Shown here: one piece after another, positions 24,557-34,316 of the stretch | How positions within the stretch are numbered: position 1 is the first letter of the stretch | Layout: every line of letters starts with the position of its first letter | Assembly (NCBI RefSeq): GCF_024462815.1 | Contig: NZ_JANGCG010000007.1 | Location: 62,001 to 126,000, forward strand | From: Gemmiger formicilis | GTDB taxonomy: Bacteria > Bacillota > Clostridia > Oscillospirales > Ruminococcaceae | Length of the DNA: 64,000 bases | Direction: 5' to 3' | The notes under the pieces: model-generated | The model's input: the letters and a program-made list of their open reading frames with translations, nothing else | What the model was told of the DNA's origin: nothing | Database searches by the model: none | Made by a program: the position numbers and the translations under genes

Positions 24557-25591
24557 GTGAAACAGAAGGCTCTTGCCCTTGCACTGGCAGTTGTGCTGCT
24601 TACGGCCTGTGCGGCCCCGGCGGGCAGTACGGCTGTGCCCGTATCGACCCCAACCCCTGCGCCGACGGCGGCGCCCACCCCGGAGCCGACCGCCACGCCC
24701 AGCCCGACACCCGTGCCGACAATGGCCGCGTATGACCCGGTTTCGTTTGAGGACTGGCGCGACGGCGCGGGCTGCCGTATGCCCGATTACACCTTCAGCG
24801 CGCCGTACCGCCAGCAGACGGCGGAGCGGGTGGCGTGGCCCGAGCAGGGTGTGACCCTCTGTTGCACCAGCAGCACCCTGGAGGAGGCCGCCGAGCGCTT
24901 CCACACCACGGTGGACTGGCTGAAGAAGTTGAACCCCGACTGGCAGGAAAAATATGACCGGGACGGAACCTTTTACCGGCTGAAACTGCAGGAGGAGCCG
25001 TATATCCTGCCGGAAAACAATGTGGTGGGTGTAAAAGTGCGCGTGCCGTGGCTGAGCTGGTATGACCGCAGCGGCACCTATGAGGTCCCCGCCGGACTGG
25101 ACAAGCAGGCACAGGCGGCATTGGCAACGGCGTACTTCTTTGAGGAACGCTACTATGGCCTGCACGTCGGCTTTATGGAGCAGAGCGGAAACGTTGGTGA
25201 CTACTGGCGTCCGCCCGCGGAGGGCGAAATCTATACGAGCTTCTCGGAGTTCAGCAGCTTCCTGCACACGGTCTATTCGGAAAAGCGCTTCCGGGTGATT
25301 GCCGACAGCGATACGGCGCCGTTCAAGCAGGGGGAAAACGATACGATTCTCTCCCTCTGCGGTGACCGCGGCAGCAACATTGCCAACTGCGGCTACCTTT
25401 TTACCAAGCCGGAGCTGCAGCCGGACGGCAGTATAAAGTTCTACCAGATTATACTGACCATCGAGAGCGAGGACTTTGCGGGCTGGGGCGGAGATGAGCT
25501 CATCACACCGGACACTGCAACGCTGGCCGAGGTACGGCTGCTTCCCACCGAAGACGGCTGGCGGGTGGATGATTTCACCCTGCCGTACTGA
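24557..25591 (+). CDS. Lipoprotein with Pro/Thr linker and LysM-like segment
   Basis: A 344-residue secreted lipoprotein. Its signal peptide ends in LLTAC (Cys18). A low-complexity linker of alternating P, T, A and S follows (about residues 25-58). LEEAAERFHTTVDWLKKLNPDW (about 110-131) resembles a LysM repeat, and the C-terminal half looks like an NTF2-like beta-rich domain. It is probably anchored outside the membrane and loosely wall-bound. It uses a GTG start with AAAGGAGG at good spacing. No enzymatic motif is seen and the function is unknown. Confidence 0.75.
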   Translation: MKQKALALALAVVLLTACAAPAGSTAVPVSTPTPAPTAAPTPEPTATPSPTPVPTMAAYDPVSFEDWRDGAGCRMPDYTFSAPYRQQTAERVAWPEQGVTLCCTSSTLEEAAERFHTTVDWLKKLNPDWQEKYDRDGTFYRLKLQEEPYILPENNVVGVKVRVPWLSWYDRSGTYEVPAGLDKQAQAALATAYFFEERYYGLHVGFMEQSGNVGDYWRPPAEGEIYTSFSEFSSFLHTVYSEKRFRVIADSDTAPFKQGENDTILSLCGDRGSNIANCGYLFTKPELQPDGSIKFYQIILTIESEDFAGWGGDELITPDTATLAEVRLLPTEDGWRVDDFTLPY

Positions 25592-25643
25592 GCCCGGCGG
25601 AAACGCAGGGCGGACACAAGGATGAGGATGAAAGGATGACACT

Positions 25644-27077
25644 ATGGCACACCCGAAGCTGGCAGGGACGCTTGGCAGGGCAAAGCCCGGTAAGCGCGAT
25701 ACGCTGCTTTTTGCGGTTCTTTTGGCGGCGGCCTATCTCCTGTTTGCGCACCCCGATATTCTGGAAACGGCAAGGCATGGCTATATCCTGCTGAACAGTA
25801 TCCGGGACGGACAGTTTTTTAATTTTTATGAAAACACGCTGACAAGAGTGTATGGGTATGATTACAGCAATGCTGCCCATTATAATATCGTGATTTACCT
25901 GCTGTATGCGCTGTGGGAGCTGCCGCTGTATCTCTGCGAGGCGCTGACCGGCTGGGCGTTCAGCGATACGGCGCTGGCGCTGTGGTGCAAGGCAATCGGC
26001 GTCGGGTTTTATATTGGCAGCGGGTTTCTGGTGCAGGCCATAGCAAAGCGTATGGACTGCGATGAGACCGTCACCGCGTGGATGCCGCTTGCATTCTGGC
26101 TGAACCCCATCAGCTTTTTTACGGTGGTCATTATGGGGCAGTATGACAGCATCTGCCTGTTCTTCTTACTGCTCGGGCTGCTGTATTATCTTGATGGTAA
26201 GCTCTGGCGCTTCTCTCTGATTATGGGTGTCGGGCTGGTCTGCAAGTTCTTCCCTGTCTTTTTGCTGCTGCCGCTGTTGCTGCTGGCGGAAAAGCGCCCG
26301 CTGCGGGTGGTTGCGTATGCGGCGGCCTCCCTCTGGCTCTACCTTCCCACCACACTGCTTTTTTACGGCAGAACAGGGGATGCGGCGTATTTCAACAGCC
26401 TGATGACGGAGCGCCTGTTTGCCAACAGCTTCCACGGCGGCGTGACGGACGCTTCCTGTTTCGGCGTTGCGATGGCGCTGATTTGCGTTGCGGCATGGCT
26501 GTACCGGCCAAGGACGGAGCGGGCGCGCCGGAAGGCGGTTCTGTACATCGGGCTGCTTGTGTTCGGCACACTGTTCCTGTTTGTCTTGTGGCACCCGCAG
26601 TGGCTGCTTTTGCTGGTTCCGTTTGTGCTGCTTACCACGGCCTGCGCCGCCGGGGAAGGCCGCGTGCTGCAGGTGGTGGATGTGATACTGGCGTGCGGCT
26701 TCCTGCTGCTTTCCTTTCAGGTGTTCCCCGGTCAGCTGGAGGGCGACCTGCTGGATCTCGGCGTGCTGCGCTTCTGGATGGGCACGCCCTACTCGCTGGT
26801 GGCGCAGGAAGGCCGCCGGTTTGTGGCATTTTATATCGGGCTGCTTTCGTATGCGGCAAAGCTGATTCCGCTTTGCTTTTACGGGGCTTTGTTCGCAGAG
26901 CTTATTTTCAAGCTCCCATTGCCGGGCGGCACGGTGGCTGCACAGCTGGCAAACGAGGACGACAAGCCGCAGGGAGCGCTGCGGCTGTACGTATGGGGCG
27001 GCTTTGCGGTTGGAATTGCCGCAGTATGGCTGCTGCCGACGCTTTTTGCCTACTGCAAGACGTTGGGTGTGCTGTGA
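25644..27077 (+). CDS. Polytopic GT-C-like mannosyltransferase family protein
   Basis: The 477-residue protein has about ten to twelve membrane helices. The block FTVVIMGQYDSICLFFLLL carries the GQYD motif seen in PIG-M/PIG-V-like and GT87-type lipid-linked-sugar transferases. The segment after the first helix (HPDILETARHGYILLNSI) would be the extracytoplasmic catalytic loop. It likely transfers a sugar from a polyprenyl-phosphate donor to a surface glycan, which is inference from the fold. It is 52 bases after the lipoprotein gene and may share its transcript. Confidence 0.72.
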   Translation: MAHPKLAGTLGRAKPGKRDTLLFAVLLAAAYLLFAHPDILETARHGYILLNSIRDGQFFNFYENTLTRVYGYDYSNAAHYNIVIYLLYALWELPLYLCEALTGWAFSDTALALWCKAIGVGFYIGSGFLVQAIAKRMDCDETVTAWMPLAFWLNPISFFTVVIMGQYDSICLFFLLLGLLYYLDGKLWRFSLIMGVGLVCKFFPVFLLLPLLLLAEKRPLRVVAYAAASLWLYLPTTLLFYGRTGDAAYFNSLMTERLFANSFHGGVTDASCFGVAMALICVAAWLYRPRTERARRKAVLYIGLLVFGTLFLFVLWHPQWLLLLVPFVLLTTACAAGEGRVLQVVDVILACGFLLLSFQVFPGQLEGDLLDLGVLRFWMGTPYSLVAQEGRRFVAFYIGLLSYAAKLIPLCFYGALFAELIFKLPLPGGTVAAQLANEDDKPQGALRLYVWGGFAVGIAAVWLLPTLFAYCKTLGVL

Positions 27078-27154
27078 ATGTGGACACGTAGCGGCGACTT
27101 TCGGCATAACGCAAAAATTTCTCAAAAAAATTTTATAAAAATGCCAAAAAGGGC

Positions 27155-27183
27155 TTGCAACGCCGGGAAACGTGTGGTATAAT
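27155..27183 (+). promoter_or_regulatory. Main promoter of the S10-spc-alpha operon
   Basis: TTGCAA, a 17-base spacer and TATAAT form a strong housekeeping promoter 345 bases before rpsJ. A GGAAACGTGTG stretch in its spacer recurs at 27468-27478 between TTGAAC and TAATTT. Confidence 0.85.
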
Positions 27184-27189
27184 CTCTCT

Positions 27190-27527
27190 TGGCTGCGGAA
27201 GGCTTGTGCAGATAAAACAAGCTGCGCAAGCCGCGATATGCGTTGATGCGGGAGGTTGCCGCCGTATAGCCGATAGGCTGGCGGGTTTTTCCGCGGAGTA
27301 TGTCCGATCTTAGAACCGGGCGAAAGAATTACGGAAACAAAGGGATATGTACGCTGCTGCATTCTGCGGCACGGACCAATGTTCACCTTACTTTGTAATG
27401 ATTCTTTCCGGGAGAACTGTGCGAACACGGTTCACCGGATTTTGTCATGCGAAAAGGTTGAACACCCGGAAACGTGTGTAATTTATCGGCTCGCCTAAGG
27501 CGCAAAATTTTATAGGAGGCGAATGCA
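27190..27527 (+). promoter_or_regulatory. Long structured leader of the S10 operon
   Basis: About 340 bases of untranslated RNA lie upstream of rpsJ, with no open frame behind a ribosome-binding site. The most striking element is a long-range stem: GAAAGAATTAC at 27322-27332 pairs with GTAATGATTCTTTC at 27395-27408 with a 2-base bulge, closing about 60 bases of inner structure. In E. coli and several Bacillota, r-protein L4 regulates the S10 operon through such a leader. Whether L4 binds here is inference. Confidence 0.6.
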
Positions 27528-27839
27528 ATGGCAGTCAAAGAAAAAATCAGAATCCGTCTGAAGAGCTACGATGCATCCCTGATCGATGCTGCGGCACAGA
27601 AGATCGTGGAGACCGCTAAGCGCACTGGCGCTCGCGTTTCCGGCCCGATCCCCCTGCCCACCGATAAGGAGGTCGTCACGATCCTGCGCGCTGTCCACAA
27701 GTACAAGGACAGCCGTGAGCAGTTCGAGACCCGCACGCACAAGCGTCTGATCGACATTCTGAAGCCGTCCAACAAGACGGTTGAGGCTCTCATGAGCCTG
27801 CAGCTCCCCGCGGGCGTTGACATCGAGATCAAGCTGTAA
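27528..27839 (+). CDS. rpsJ: 30S ribosomal protein S10
   Basis: A 103-residue protein, full length for S10 (NusE). Motifs include [13 protein letters not shown] at the start and [12 protein letters not shown] in the C-terminal half. It assembles late into the 30S head and also serves in antitermination complexes. It is the first gene of the operon, behind AGGAGG. Confidence 0.98.
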   Translation: MAVKEKIRIRLKSYDASLIDAAAQKIVETAKRTGARVSGPIPLPTDKEVVTILRAVHKYKDSREQFETRTHKRLIDILKPSNKTVEALMSLQLPAGVDIEIKL

Positions 27840-28001
27840 TCGAGTTTCTACATTATAAAGGCCGATACGCGCGGCCGTGATCCGTGAACGGTCGGCGTGT
27901 AATGAAAACACGGTAAAGCACCATCTCGCTGCAATGTACAGCGGAGAGGTCATGTTGATGGGAAACCACCAACCAATAACCTTTACAGGAGGACAAACAC
28001 A
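27840..28001 (+). promoter_or_regulatory. Structured spacer before rplC
   Basis: The rpsJ-rplC gap is 162 bases, much longer than other gaps in this operon. A 12-bp stem joins ACGCGCGGCCGT (27868-27879) to ACGGTCGGCGTGT (27889-27901). A second hairpin is at 27926-27947. No frame with a ribosome-binding site occurs. It may be a second regulatory target or an RNA-processing site. Confidence 0.55.
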
Positions 28002-28634
28002 ATGCAAAAAGGTATCATCGGCAAGAAGCTGGGCATGACCCAGCTGTTCGACGCCAACGGCAAGGTCGTTCCGGTCACCATCATCGAGGCCGGCCCCTGC
28101 ACCGTCGTGCAGAAGAAGACCGTTGAGTCTGACGGCTATCAGGCCGTTCAGATGGGCTACGGCGAAGTGAGCGCCAAGAAGGTCAACAAGGCCGCCAAGG
28201 GTCACTTCGACAAGGCTGACGTCGCTCCCAAGCGCACCCTGCGTGAGTTCCGCTTTGATGACATCGCTGCCCTGAACGTCGGCGACATCCTCAAGGCTGA
28301 TGTCTTTGCAGAGGGCGACAAGGTTGACGTTGTCGGCACCAGCAAGGGCAAGGGCTATCAGGGCGTTATCAAGCGCTTTGGCCAGCACCGCCTGCGTGAG
28401 AGCCACGGCACCGGCCCTGTTGCGCGTCATGCCGGTTCTAACGGCTCCACTTCCAGCCCGTCCCGCGTGTTCAAGGGCAAGCGTCTGCCCGGCCACATGG
28501 GTGCGGTCCGCGTGACCGTCCAGAACCTGAGCGTCGTCAAGGTCGACGCTGAGAACAATCTGATCGCAATCAAGGGTGCAATCCCCGGCCCGAAGGGCTC
28601 GGTCGTGACCATCCACGACAGCGTGAAAGCGTAA
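28002..28634 (+). CDS. rplC: 50S ribosomal protein L3
   Basis: A 210-residue protein beginning [14 protein letters not shown], with the conserved core [11 protein letters not shown] and RKR-type extension GKRLPGHMG that reaches toward the peptidyl-transferase centre. It is an early 50S assembly protein. AGGAGG precedes the ATG. Confidence 0.98.
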   Translation: MQKGIIGKKLGMTQLFDANGKVVPVTIIEAGPCTVVQKKTVESDGYQAVQMGYGEVSAKKVNKAAKGHFDKADVAPKRTLREFRFDDIAALNVGDILKADVFAEGDKVDVVGTSKGKGYQGVIKRFGQHRLRESHGTGPVARHAGSNGSTSSPSRVFKGKRLPGHMGAVRVTVQNLSVVKVDAENNLIAIKGAIPGPKGSVVTIHDSVKA

Positions 28635-28648
28635 AGGAGGAAAACACA

Positions 28649-29269
28649 ATGGCACAGTTTGATGTCGTCGATATGAACGGCAAGAAGGTTTCCACCGTTG
28701 AGCTTTCCGACGCCGTGTTCGGTATCACCCCGAACGAGAAGGCTGTCCACGAGGCAGTCGTCAACTTCCTGGCCAACCAGCGCCAGGGCACCCAGAACAC
28801 CAAGATCCGCAAGGAAGTCCGCGGCGGCGGCAAGAAGCCTTGGCGCCAGAAGGGCACCGGCCACGCTCGCCAGGGTTCTATCCGCGCTCCGCAGTGGACC
28901 CACGGCGGTGTTGCTCTGGGCCCCAAGCCCCGCAGCTACTACTACACCATCAACAAGAAGGTCAAGCGTCTGGCTCTGCTCAGCGCCCTGTCTGACAAGG
29001 CTGCCAACGGCAACATGATTATCGTGGATAAGATTGCTGCTGACGAGTACAAGACCAAGACCGTCGTTGCTTTCCTGGCCGCTGTCGGCGCAGGCAAGAA
29101 GAACCTGATCGTCAATGACACTCTGGACGCTAAGTTCGTCAAGAGCGCCGCCAACATCCCCGGTGTCAAGACCGTCGCTACCGGCGTCAACACCTACGAT
29201 GTTGTCAACGCCGACAAGCTCATCCTGAGCGTTGACGCTGCCAAGAAACTTGAGGAGGTATATGCGTGA
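28649..29269 (+). CDS. rplD: 50S ribosomal protein L4
   Basis: A 206-residue protein. The extended loop that lines the exit tunnel is visible (RGGGKKPWRQKGTGHARQG). L4 is the autoregulator of S10 operons in many bacteria, which makes the leader before rpsJ relevant. The stop overlaps the rplW start by one base. Confidence 0.98.
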   Translation: MAQFDVVDMNGKKVSTVELSDAVFGITPNEKAVHEAVVNFLANQRQGTQNTKIRKEVRGGGKKPWRQKGTGHARQGSIRAPQWTHGGVALGPKPRSYYYTINKKVKRLALLSALSDKAANGNMIIVDKIAADEYKTKTVVAFLAAVGAGKKNLIVNDTLDAKFVKSAANIPGVKTVATGVNTYDVVNADKLILSVDAAKKLEEVYA

Positions 29270-29562
29270 TGAAATTCGCACAGGACATCGTTCTCGCCCC
29301 CGTCATCACCGAGAACTCCATGGCCGGTATTGCTGACAAGAAGTACACCTTCAAGGTCGCTACCGATGCCACCAAGATCGACATCGCCAAGGCAGTCGAA
29401 GAGCTGTTCGGCGTGAAGGTCGCCAAGGTCAACACCATCAGCGTCCGCGGCCGTTATCGCCGCCAGGGTATGCACGCTGGCTACACTGCCAAGAGCAAGA
29501 AGGCCATCGTCACCCTGACTGCTGACTCCAAGGAGATCGAGTTCTTCAACTCTATGGTCTGA
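29269..29562 (+). CDS. rplW: 50S ribosomal protein L23
   Basis: A 97-residue protein of the Gram-positive short type, with APVITENSM near the start and the basic loop GRYRRQGMHAGY. L23 sits at the tunnel exit and docks trigger factor and SRP. The ATG shares a base with the rplD stop (TGATG), so translation is coupled. Confidence 0.97.
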   Translation: MKFAQDIVLAPVITENSMAGIADKKYTFKVATDATKIDIAKAVEELFGVKVAKVNTISVRGRYRRQGMHAGYTAKSKKAIVTLTADSKEIEFFNSMV

Positions 29563-29666
29563 TGACCTGATGGCCGCAAGGCCGTCACGCAGAACCCCGC
29601 CGAGGGGTTCGCTTATGGGGATATGACCCCGATAAAAATTCATAAGATAACAACAAGGAGATCAAC
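29563..29666 (+). promoter_or_regulatory. Three tandem hairpins before rplB
   Basis: The gap between rplW and rplB holds three consecutive hairpins: GATGGCC-GCAA-GGCCGTC (29568-29587), GAACCCC-GCCGA-GGGGTTC (29592-29610) and ATGGGG-ATATGA-CCCCGAT (29615-29633). No T run follows any of them. They may be RNase sites or stabilisers inside the super-operon. Confidence 0.55.
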
Positions 29667-30497
29667 ATGGCTATCAAGAAGTACAAGCCGACTACCCCCG
29701 GCCGCCGTGGCATGACTGTTACTGATTACAGCGTCCTGTCCAAGGTTGAGCCGGAGCGCAGCCTGCTCGAGTCCAAGAAGAAGCACGCCGGCCGCAACAA
29801 CACCGGCAAGATCACCGTTCGCCATCACGGCGGCGGCAACCGCGTCAAGTACCGTGTCATCGACTTCAAGCGCAACAAGTTTGATGTCCCCGCCACCGTC
29901 AAGACGCTGGAGTACGATCCGAACCGCTCCGCTTTCATCGCCCTCATCGAGTATGAGGACGGCGCCAAGAGCTACATCCTGGCTCCCGATGGCATGAAGG
30001 TTGGCGACACCATTATGGCTGGCCCCAACGCTGACATCAAGCCCGGCAACGCTCTGCCCTTCGAGAACATCCCCGTCGGTACCATGATCCACAATATCGA
30101 GCTCTATCCCGGCAAGGGCGGCCAGCTGGTTCGTTCCGCTGGCGTTATGGCTCAGCTGATGGCTAAGGAGAATGGTTACGCTCTGGTTCGTCTGCCCTCC
30201 GGTGAGATGCGCAACGTTCGTCTGAACTGCATCGCCACCATCGGCGTTGTTTCCAACCTCGACCACGAGAACGTCAACCTGGGCAAGGCTGGCCGCAAGC
30301 GCCACATGGGCGTTCGCCCCGGCAGCCGTGGTTCCGTCATGAACCCCTGCGACCATCCTCACGGTGGTGGCGAGGGCCGCGCACCCGTCGGTCATTCCAG
30401 CCCGCGTACTCCGTGGGGCAAGCCCGCTCTGGGCCTGAAGACCCGCAAACACAAGGCCCGCAGCGACAAGTTCATTGTCAAGCGCGCCAACGGCTAA
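29667..30497 (+). CDS. rplB: 50S ribosomal protein L2
   Basis: A 276-residue protein with the conserved C-terminal loop [18 protein letters not shown] that contains the essential His near the peptidyl-transferase centre. The N-terminal [14 protein letters not shown] is also typical. It is full length. Confidence 0.99.
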   Translation: MAIKKYKPTTPGRRGMTVTDYSVLSKVEPERSLLESKKKHAGRNNTGKITVRHHGGGNRVKYRVIDFKRNKFDVPATVKTLEYDPNRSAFIALIEYEDGAKSYILAPDGMKVGDTIMAGPNADIKPGNALPFENIPVGTMIHNIELYPGKGGQLVRSAGVMAQLMAKENGYALVRLPSGEMRNVRLNCIATIGVVSNLDHENVNLGKAGRKRHMGVRPGSRGSVMNPCDHPHGGGEGRAPVGHSSPRTPWGKPALGLKTRKHKARSDKFIVKRANG

Positions 30498-30513
30498 GGG
30501 AGGTTACTGAACA

Positions 30514-30789
30514 ATGTCTAGAAGCACTAAGAAGGGCCCTTACGTTCTGCCTTCCCTGTACAAAAAGGTCGAGGCTATGAACGAGGCTGGTAAGAAGAGC
30601 GTCGTGAAGACCTGGAGCCGTTCCTCCACCATCTTCCCCGAGTTCGTCGGTCACACCTTCGCCGTCCATGACGGCCGCAAGCACGTGCCCGTCTACGTCA
30701 CCGAGGATATGGTTGGCCACAAGCTGGGCGAGTTTGCACCTACCCGCAAGTTCACCGGCCACGTCGGCGCTAAGACCGCCGGCAAATAA
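30514..30789 (+). CDS. rpsS: 30S ribosomal protein S19
   Basis: A 91-residue head protein with [11 protein letters not shown] at the start and [16 protein letters not shown] near the end. It contacts the A-site finger bridge with S13. It lies 16 bases after rplB. Confidence 0.98.
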   Translation: MSRSTKKGPYVLPSLYKKVEAMNEAGKKSVVKTWSRSSTIFPEFVGHTFAVHDGRKHVPVYVTEDMVGHKLGEFAPTRKFTGHVGAKTAGK

Positions 30790-30806
30790 GAGAGGAGGAA
30801 CATCGA

Positions 30807-31142
30807 ATGGAAGCACGGGCTATTCTCCGTTATGCCCGCATTAGTCCCCGCAAGGTTTCGATCGTGATGGACCTCATCCGTAACAAACCCCTGGACGAAG
30901 CGCTGGCTATCCTGCAGTACACCCCGAAGGCCGCCTGCGAGCCCCTTCTCAAGCTGGTGAATTCTGCTGCCGCTAATGCGGAAAACAACTTCAACATGGA
31001 TCGCAACAATCTCTACGTCGCAGAATGCTACGTCTGCCCCGGCCCCACGCTCAAGCGCATTATGCCTCGCGCACAGGGCCGTGCATACCGCATCCTGAAG
31101 CGCACCAGCCACATGACTGTTGTGCTGAAAGAGAAAGAGTAA
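30807..31142 (+). CDS. rplV: 50S ribosomal protein L22
   Basis: A 111-residue protein, with [18 protein letters not shown] near the start and the beta-hairpin [16 protein letters not shown] that reaches into the exit tunnel where macrolides bind. No change of known resistance type can be judged. Confidence 0.98.
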   Translation: MEARAILRYARISPRKVSIVMDLIRNKPLDEALAILQYTPKAACEPLLKLVNSAAANAENNFNMDRNNLYVAECYVCPGPTLKRIMPRAQGRAYRILKRTSHMTVVLKEKE

Positions 31143-31154
31143 GGAGGTAAACAA

Positions 31155-31859
31155 ATGGGCCAGAAAGTCAATCCCCACGGCATGCGCGTGGGTGTTATCA
31201 AAGATTGGGACAGCCGTTGGTTCACCTCTAAGCAGGCATTCGGCGACACCCTGGTCGAGGATCACAAGATCCGCACGACCCTGAAGAAGCAGCTGTACGC
31301 TGCTGGCGTTCCCAAGATCGAGATCGAGCGTACCGTCGATTCTCAGACCGGTGCTCCCCGCGTGAAGGTCAACGTCTTCTGCGCTAAGCCGGGCATCGTC
31401 ATCGGCAAGGGCGGCGCTGAGAGCGCTAAGATCGAGAAGCAGCTCGCCGCTATGACCGGCAAGGCTGTCAACCTCAACATCATCGAGGTCAAGGGCACCA
31501 CTACCAATGCTCAGCTGGTTGCTGAGGACGTCGCTTCCCAGCTGGAGCGCCGCATCGCTTTCCGCCGCGCCATGAAGCAGGCCATCCGCAATGCCATGCA
31601 GCCCCGTGACCGCAGCGCCACGCCTGCCAAGGGTATCAAGGTTACCTGCTCCGGCCGTCTGGCTGGCGCCGACATCGCCCGCGTTGAGAGCTACCATGAG
31701 GGCACCATCCCCCTGCAGACTCTGCGCGCTGACATCGACTACGGCTTCGCTGAGGCCAACACCACCTACGGTAAGGTCGGCGTCAAGGTTTGGATTTACA
31801 AGGGCGAGATCCTGAAGGGCGCTAAAGCCCCCGCCAAGAAGGAAGGAGGCAAACAGTAA
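31155..31859 (+). CDS. rpsC: 30S ribosomal protein S3
   Basis: A 234-residue protein with a KH domain ([13 protein letters not shown] core, about residue 80) and the C-terminal S3 domain ([22 protein letters not shown]). It forms part of the mRNA entry channel. The stop overlaps the rplP start by one base. Confidence 0.98.
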   Translation: MGQKVNPHGMRVGVIKDWDSRWFTSKQAFGDTLVEDHKIRTTLKKQLYAAGVPKIEIERTVDSQTGAPRVKVNVFCAKPGIVIGKGGAESAKIEKQLAAMTGKAVNLNIIEVKGTTTNAQLVAEDVASQLERRIAFRRAMKQAIRNAMQPRDRSATPAKGIKVTCSGRLAGADIARVESYHEGTIPLQTLRADIDYGFAEANTTYGKVGVKVWIYKGEILKGAKAPAKKEGGKQ

Positions 31860-32299
31860 TGTTACTGCCGAAGCGTGTTAAGTACCGCCGCGTCCAGCGC
31901 GGCCGCATGACCGGTAAGGCCATGCGCGGCAACAAGGTCAACCAGGGCGATTACGGCCTGGTCGCTCTCGAGCCGGCTTGGATCACCTCCAACCAGATCG
32001 AGGCAGCCCGTGTTGCCATGACCCGTTATATCAAGCGTGGCGGCAAGGTCTGGATCAAGATTTTCCCCGACAAGCCCGTTACCGAGAAGCCGGCCGGCAC
32101 CCGAATGGGTTCCGGTAAAGGCAGCCCCGAGTACTGGGTCGCCGTTGTCAAGCCGGGCCGCGTGCTCTTTGAGCTGGCTGATGTCAGCGAGGAGACTGCC
32201 CGCGAGGCCCTGCGTCTGGCCAGCCACAAGCTGCCGATTCGCTGCAAATTCGTCAAGCGCGAGGAGCTTGACACTGTAAAGGAGGGTGACGCTGAATGA
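31859..32299 (+). CDS. rplP: 50S ribosomal protein L16
   Basis: A 146-residue protein beginning [17 protein letters not shown], with [20 protein letters not shown] at the tRNA-contacting face. It is needed for A-site tRNA accommodation. Both ends overlap neighbouring genes (1 base with rpsC, 4 bases with rpmC). Confidence 0.98.
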   Translation: MLLPKRVKYRRVQRGRMTGKAMRGNKVNQGDYGLVALEPAWITSNQIEAARVAMTRYIKRGGKVWIKIFPDKPVTEKPAGTRMGSGKGSPEYWVAVVKPGRVLFELADVSEETAREALRLASHKLPIRCKFVKREELDTVKEGDAE

Positions 32300-32493
32300 A
32301 AGCCACTGAACTGCGCGAAATGACCGATGTCGAGCTGAACAAGCAGCTCAAGGACCTGAAGGCCGAACTCTTCAACCTGCGCTTTCAGCACGCCATCAAC
32401 CAGTTGGACAACCCCATTCGCATCGAGGCCGTTAAGAAGGACATCGCCCGCGTGATGACCGTCCTGGCTGAGAAGAATGCGAAAAACGCATAA
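32296..32493 (+). CDS. rpmC: 50S ribosomal protein L29
   Basis: A 65-residue two-helix protein of the tunnel-exit ring, with [20 protein letters not shown] near the start and [12 protein letters not shown] near the end. Its start overlaps rplP by four bases. Confidence 0.97.
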   Translation: MKATELREMTDVELNKQLKDLKAELFNLRFQHAINQLDNPIRIEAVKKDIARVMTVLAEKNAKNA

Positions 32494-32508
32494 GAGGGAG
32501 GGTAAAGC

Positions 32509-32763
32509 ATGGAACGTAATCTGAGAAAGACCCGTGTGGGCGTCGTTGTCTCCGACAAGATGGACAAGACCATCGTTGTCGCTGTTAAGGACAGCGTCCA
32601 GCACCCTCTGTACAAGAAGATCTTGAAGCGCACCAAGAAGTTCAAGGCCCATGACGAGAACAACGAAGCCGGCATCGGCGACCGCGTTGAGATCATGGAG
32701 ACCCGCAAGATCTCCAAGGACGTCAACTGGCGTCTCGTTAAGATCATCGAGAAGGCAAAATAA
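32509..32763 (+). CDS. rpsQ: 30S ribosomal protein S17
   Basis: An 84-residue OB-fold protein with [19 protein letters not shown] near the start and [15 protein letters not shown] in the OB core. It is an early binder of 16S rRNA. Confidence 0.98.
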   Translation: MERNLRKTRVGVVVSDKMDKTIVVAVKDSVQHPLYKKILKRTKKFKAHDENNEAGIGDRVEIMETRKISKDVNWRLVKIIEKAK

Positions 32764-32796
32764 TCAGCCTGGTACTTTGAAAGGAGGACCTGAAAG

Positions 32797-33165
32797 ATGG
32801 TTCAGATGCAAACTTATCTCAAAGTGGCCGACAATACCGGTGCTAAGGAGTTAATGTGCTTCCGTGTACTGGGCGGTACCCGCAAGAGATACGCAAACAT
32901 CGGTGACATCGTGGTTTGCAGCGTCAAGAAGGCTGCTCCCGGTGGTACCGTGAAGAAGGGCGACGTGGTCAAGGCCGTCATCGTCCGTAGCAAGCACGGC
33001 CTGCGCCGTGACGACGGCTCCTACATCCGCTTTGATGAGAACGCCGCCGTCATCGTCATGGCTGACAAGAGCCCCAAGGGCACTCGTATCTTTGGACCTG
33101 TCGCTCGCGAGCTGCGCGACGCTGGCTTCACCAAGATCCTGAGCCTGGCTCCGGAATCGCTGTAA
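32797..33165 (+). CDS. rplN: 50S ribosomal protein L14
   Basis: A 122-residue protein with the family block [20 protein letters not shown] at the N-terminus and [19 protein letters not shown] at the C-terminus. It contacts the 30S subunit and RsfS. Confidence 0.98.
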   Translation: MVQMQTYLKVADNTGAKELMCFRVLGGTRKRYANIGDIVVCSVKKAAPGGTVKKGDVVKAVIVRSKHGLRRDDGSYIRFDENAAVIVMADKSPKGTRIFGPVARELRDAGFTKILSLAPESL

Positions 33166-33180
33166 GGAGGTTTTAATTAA

Positions 33181-33495
33181 ATGAACAATCTTCATGTTAA
33201 AACCGGCGACAACGTTATGATCATCTCCGGCAAGGACAAGGGCAAGACCGGCAAGGTCCTGCAGACCTCCCCGAAGGAGGGCAAGGTCATTGTCGAGGGC
33301 CTGAACATGGTCACGAAGCACGTCAAGCCTCGCCGTCAGGGTGAGCAGGGCGGCATCGTCAAGGCCGAGGGCGCTATCTACGCCTGCAAGGTCATGCCCG
33401 TCTGCCCCAAGTGTGGCAAGGCCACCCGCGTGGGCCATTCTGTCAAGGACGGCAAGACCGTCCGCGTTTGCCGCAAGTGCGGCGCTGAACTGTAA
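33181..33495 (+). CDS. rplX: 50S ribosomal protein L24, zinc-ribbon form
   Basis: A 104-residue protein. The KOW motif is at the N-terminus ([19 protein letters not shown]). The C-terminal tail carries CPKCGK and CRKCG, a four-cysteine zinc ribbon that many L24 proteins lack. L24 nucleates 50S assembly. The zinc form matches the other C+ ribosomal proteins in this operon. Confidence 0.97.
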   Translation: MNNLHVKTGDNVMIISGKDKGKTGKVLQTSPKEGKVIVEGLNMVTKHVKPRRQGEQGGIVKAEGAIYACKVMPVCPKCGKATRVGHSVKDGKTVRVCRKCGAEL

Positions 33496-33509
33496 GGGAG
33501 GAGTACACA

Positions 33510-34049
33510 ATGGCACGTTTGAAAGAACAGTATGTCAACGAGATCGCTCCGGCCCTGAACAAGAAGTTCGGCTACAAGAGCGTTATGCAGATCCCCAAGC
33601 TGGATAAGGTCATCATCAACGTTGCAGCTGGTGAGGCTAAGGAGAACGCCAAGGTTATCGACGCCATCGTCGCTGACCTGGGCCAGATCACCGGCCAGAA
33701 GGCTGTCGTCTGCAAGGCCCGCAAGAGCGTTGCAAACTTCAAGTTGCGCGAGGGCATGCCCATCGGCGCAAAGGTCACCCTGCGTGGTGAGCGTATGTAC
33801 GAGTTCGTCGACCGCCTCTTCAATGTGGCGCTGCCCCGTGTCCGCGACTTCCGCGGCATCAACGGCAACAGCTTCGACGGCCGCGGCAACTACGCTTTCG
33901 GCCTGAAGGAGCAGATCATCTTCCCCGAGATTGACTTCGACAAGGTCGACGCAATCCGCGGCATGGACATCTGCTTTGTCACCACCGCCAAGACCGACGA
34001 GGAAGCCAAGGAGCTGCTGAAGGCTCTGGGCGCTCCGTTCGCAAACTAA
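33510..34049 (+). CDS. rplE: 50S ribosomal protein L5
   Basis: A 179-residue 5S-rRNA-binding protein, with [16 protein letters not shown] and [16 protein letters not shown] visible. It forms the central protuberance with L18. Confidence 0.98.
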   Translation: MARLKEQYVNEIAPALNKKFGYKSVMQIPKLDKVIINVAAGEAKENAKVIDAIVADLGQITGQKAVVCKARKSVANFKLREGMPIGAKVTLRGERMYEFVDRLFNVALPRVRDFRGINGNSFDGRGNYAFGLKEQIIFPEIDFDKVDAIRGMDICFVTTAKTDEEAKELLKALGAPFAN

Positions 34050-34064
34050 GGGAGGGAACTGTAA

Positions 34065-34250
34065 ATGGCTAAACTTTCTATGAAGCTCAAGCAGCAGCAG
34101 CCCGCCAAGTTCTCGACCCGCGCTTACAACCGCTGCAAGATTTGCGGTCGTCCCCATGCTTACCTGCGCAAGTACGGTGTCTGCCGTATCTGCTTCCGTG
34201 AGCTGGCTTACAAGGGCGAGATCCCCGGCGTCAAGAAGGCTTCCTGGTAA
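34065..34250 (+). CDS. rpsN: 30S ribosomal protein S14, zinc type
   Basis: A 61-residue short S14 (type Z). The zinc site [20 protein letters not shown] has all four cysteines, which separates it from the long zinc-independent paralogue. No second S14 gene is in the window. Confidence 0.98.
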   Translation: MAKLSMKLKQQQPAKFSTRAYNRCKICGRPHAYLRKYGVCRICFRELAYKGEIPGVKKASW

Positions 34251-34316
34251 GCCCTTGATTGCTTCTGTCTGAACGAATAACAACACTCTTAAACACAACC
34301 TAAGGAGGTTAGTGGC

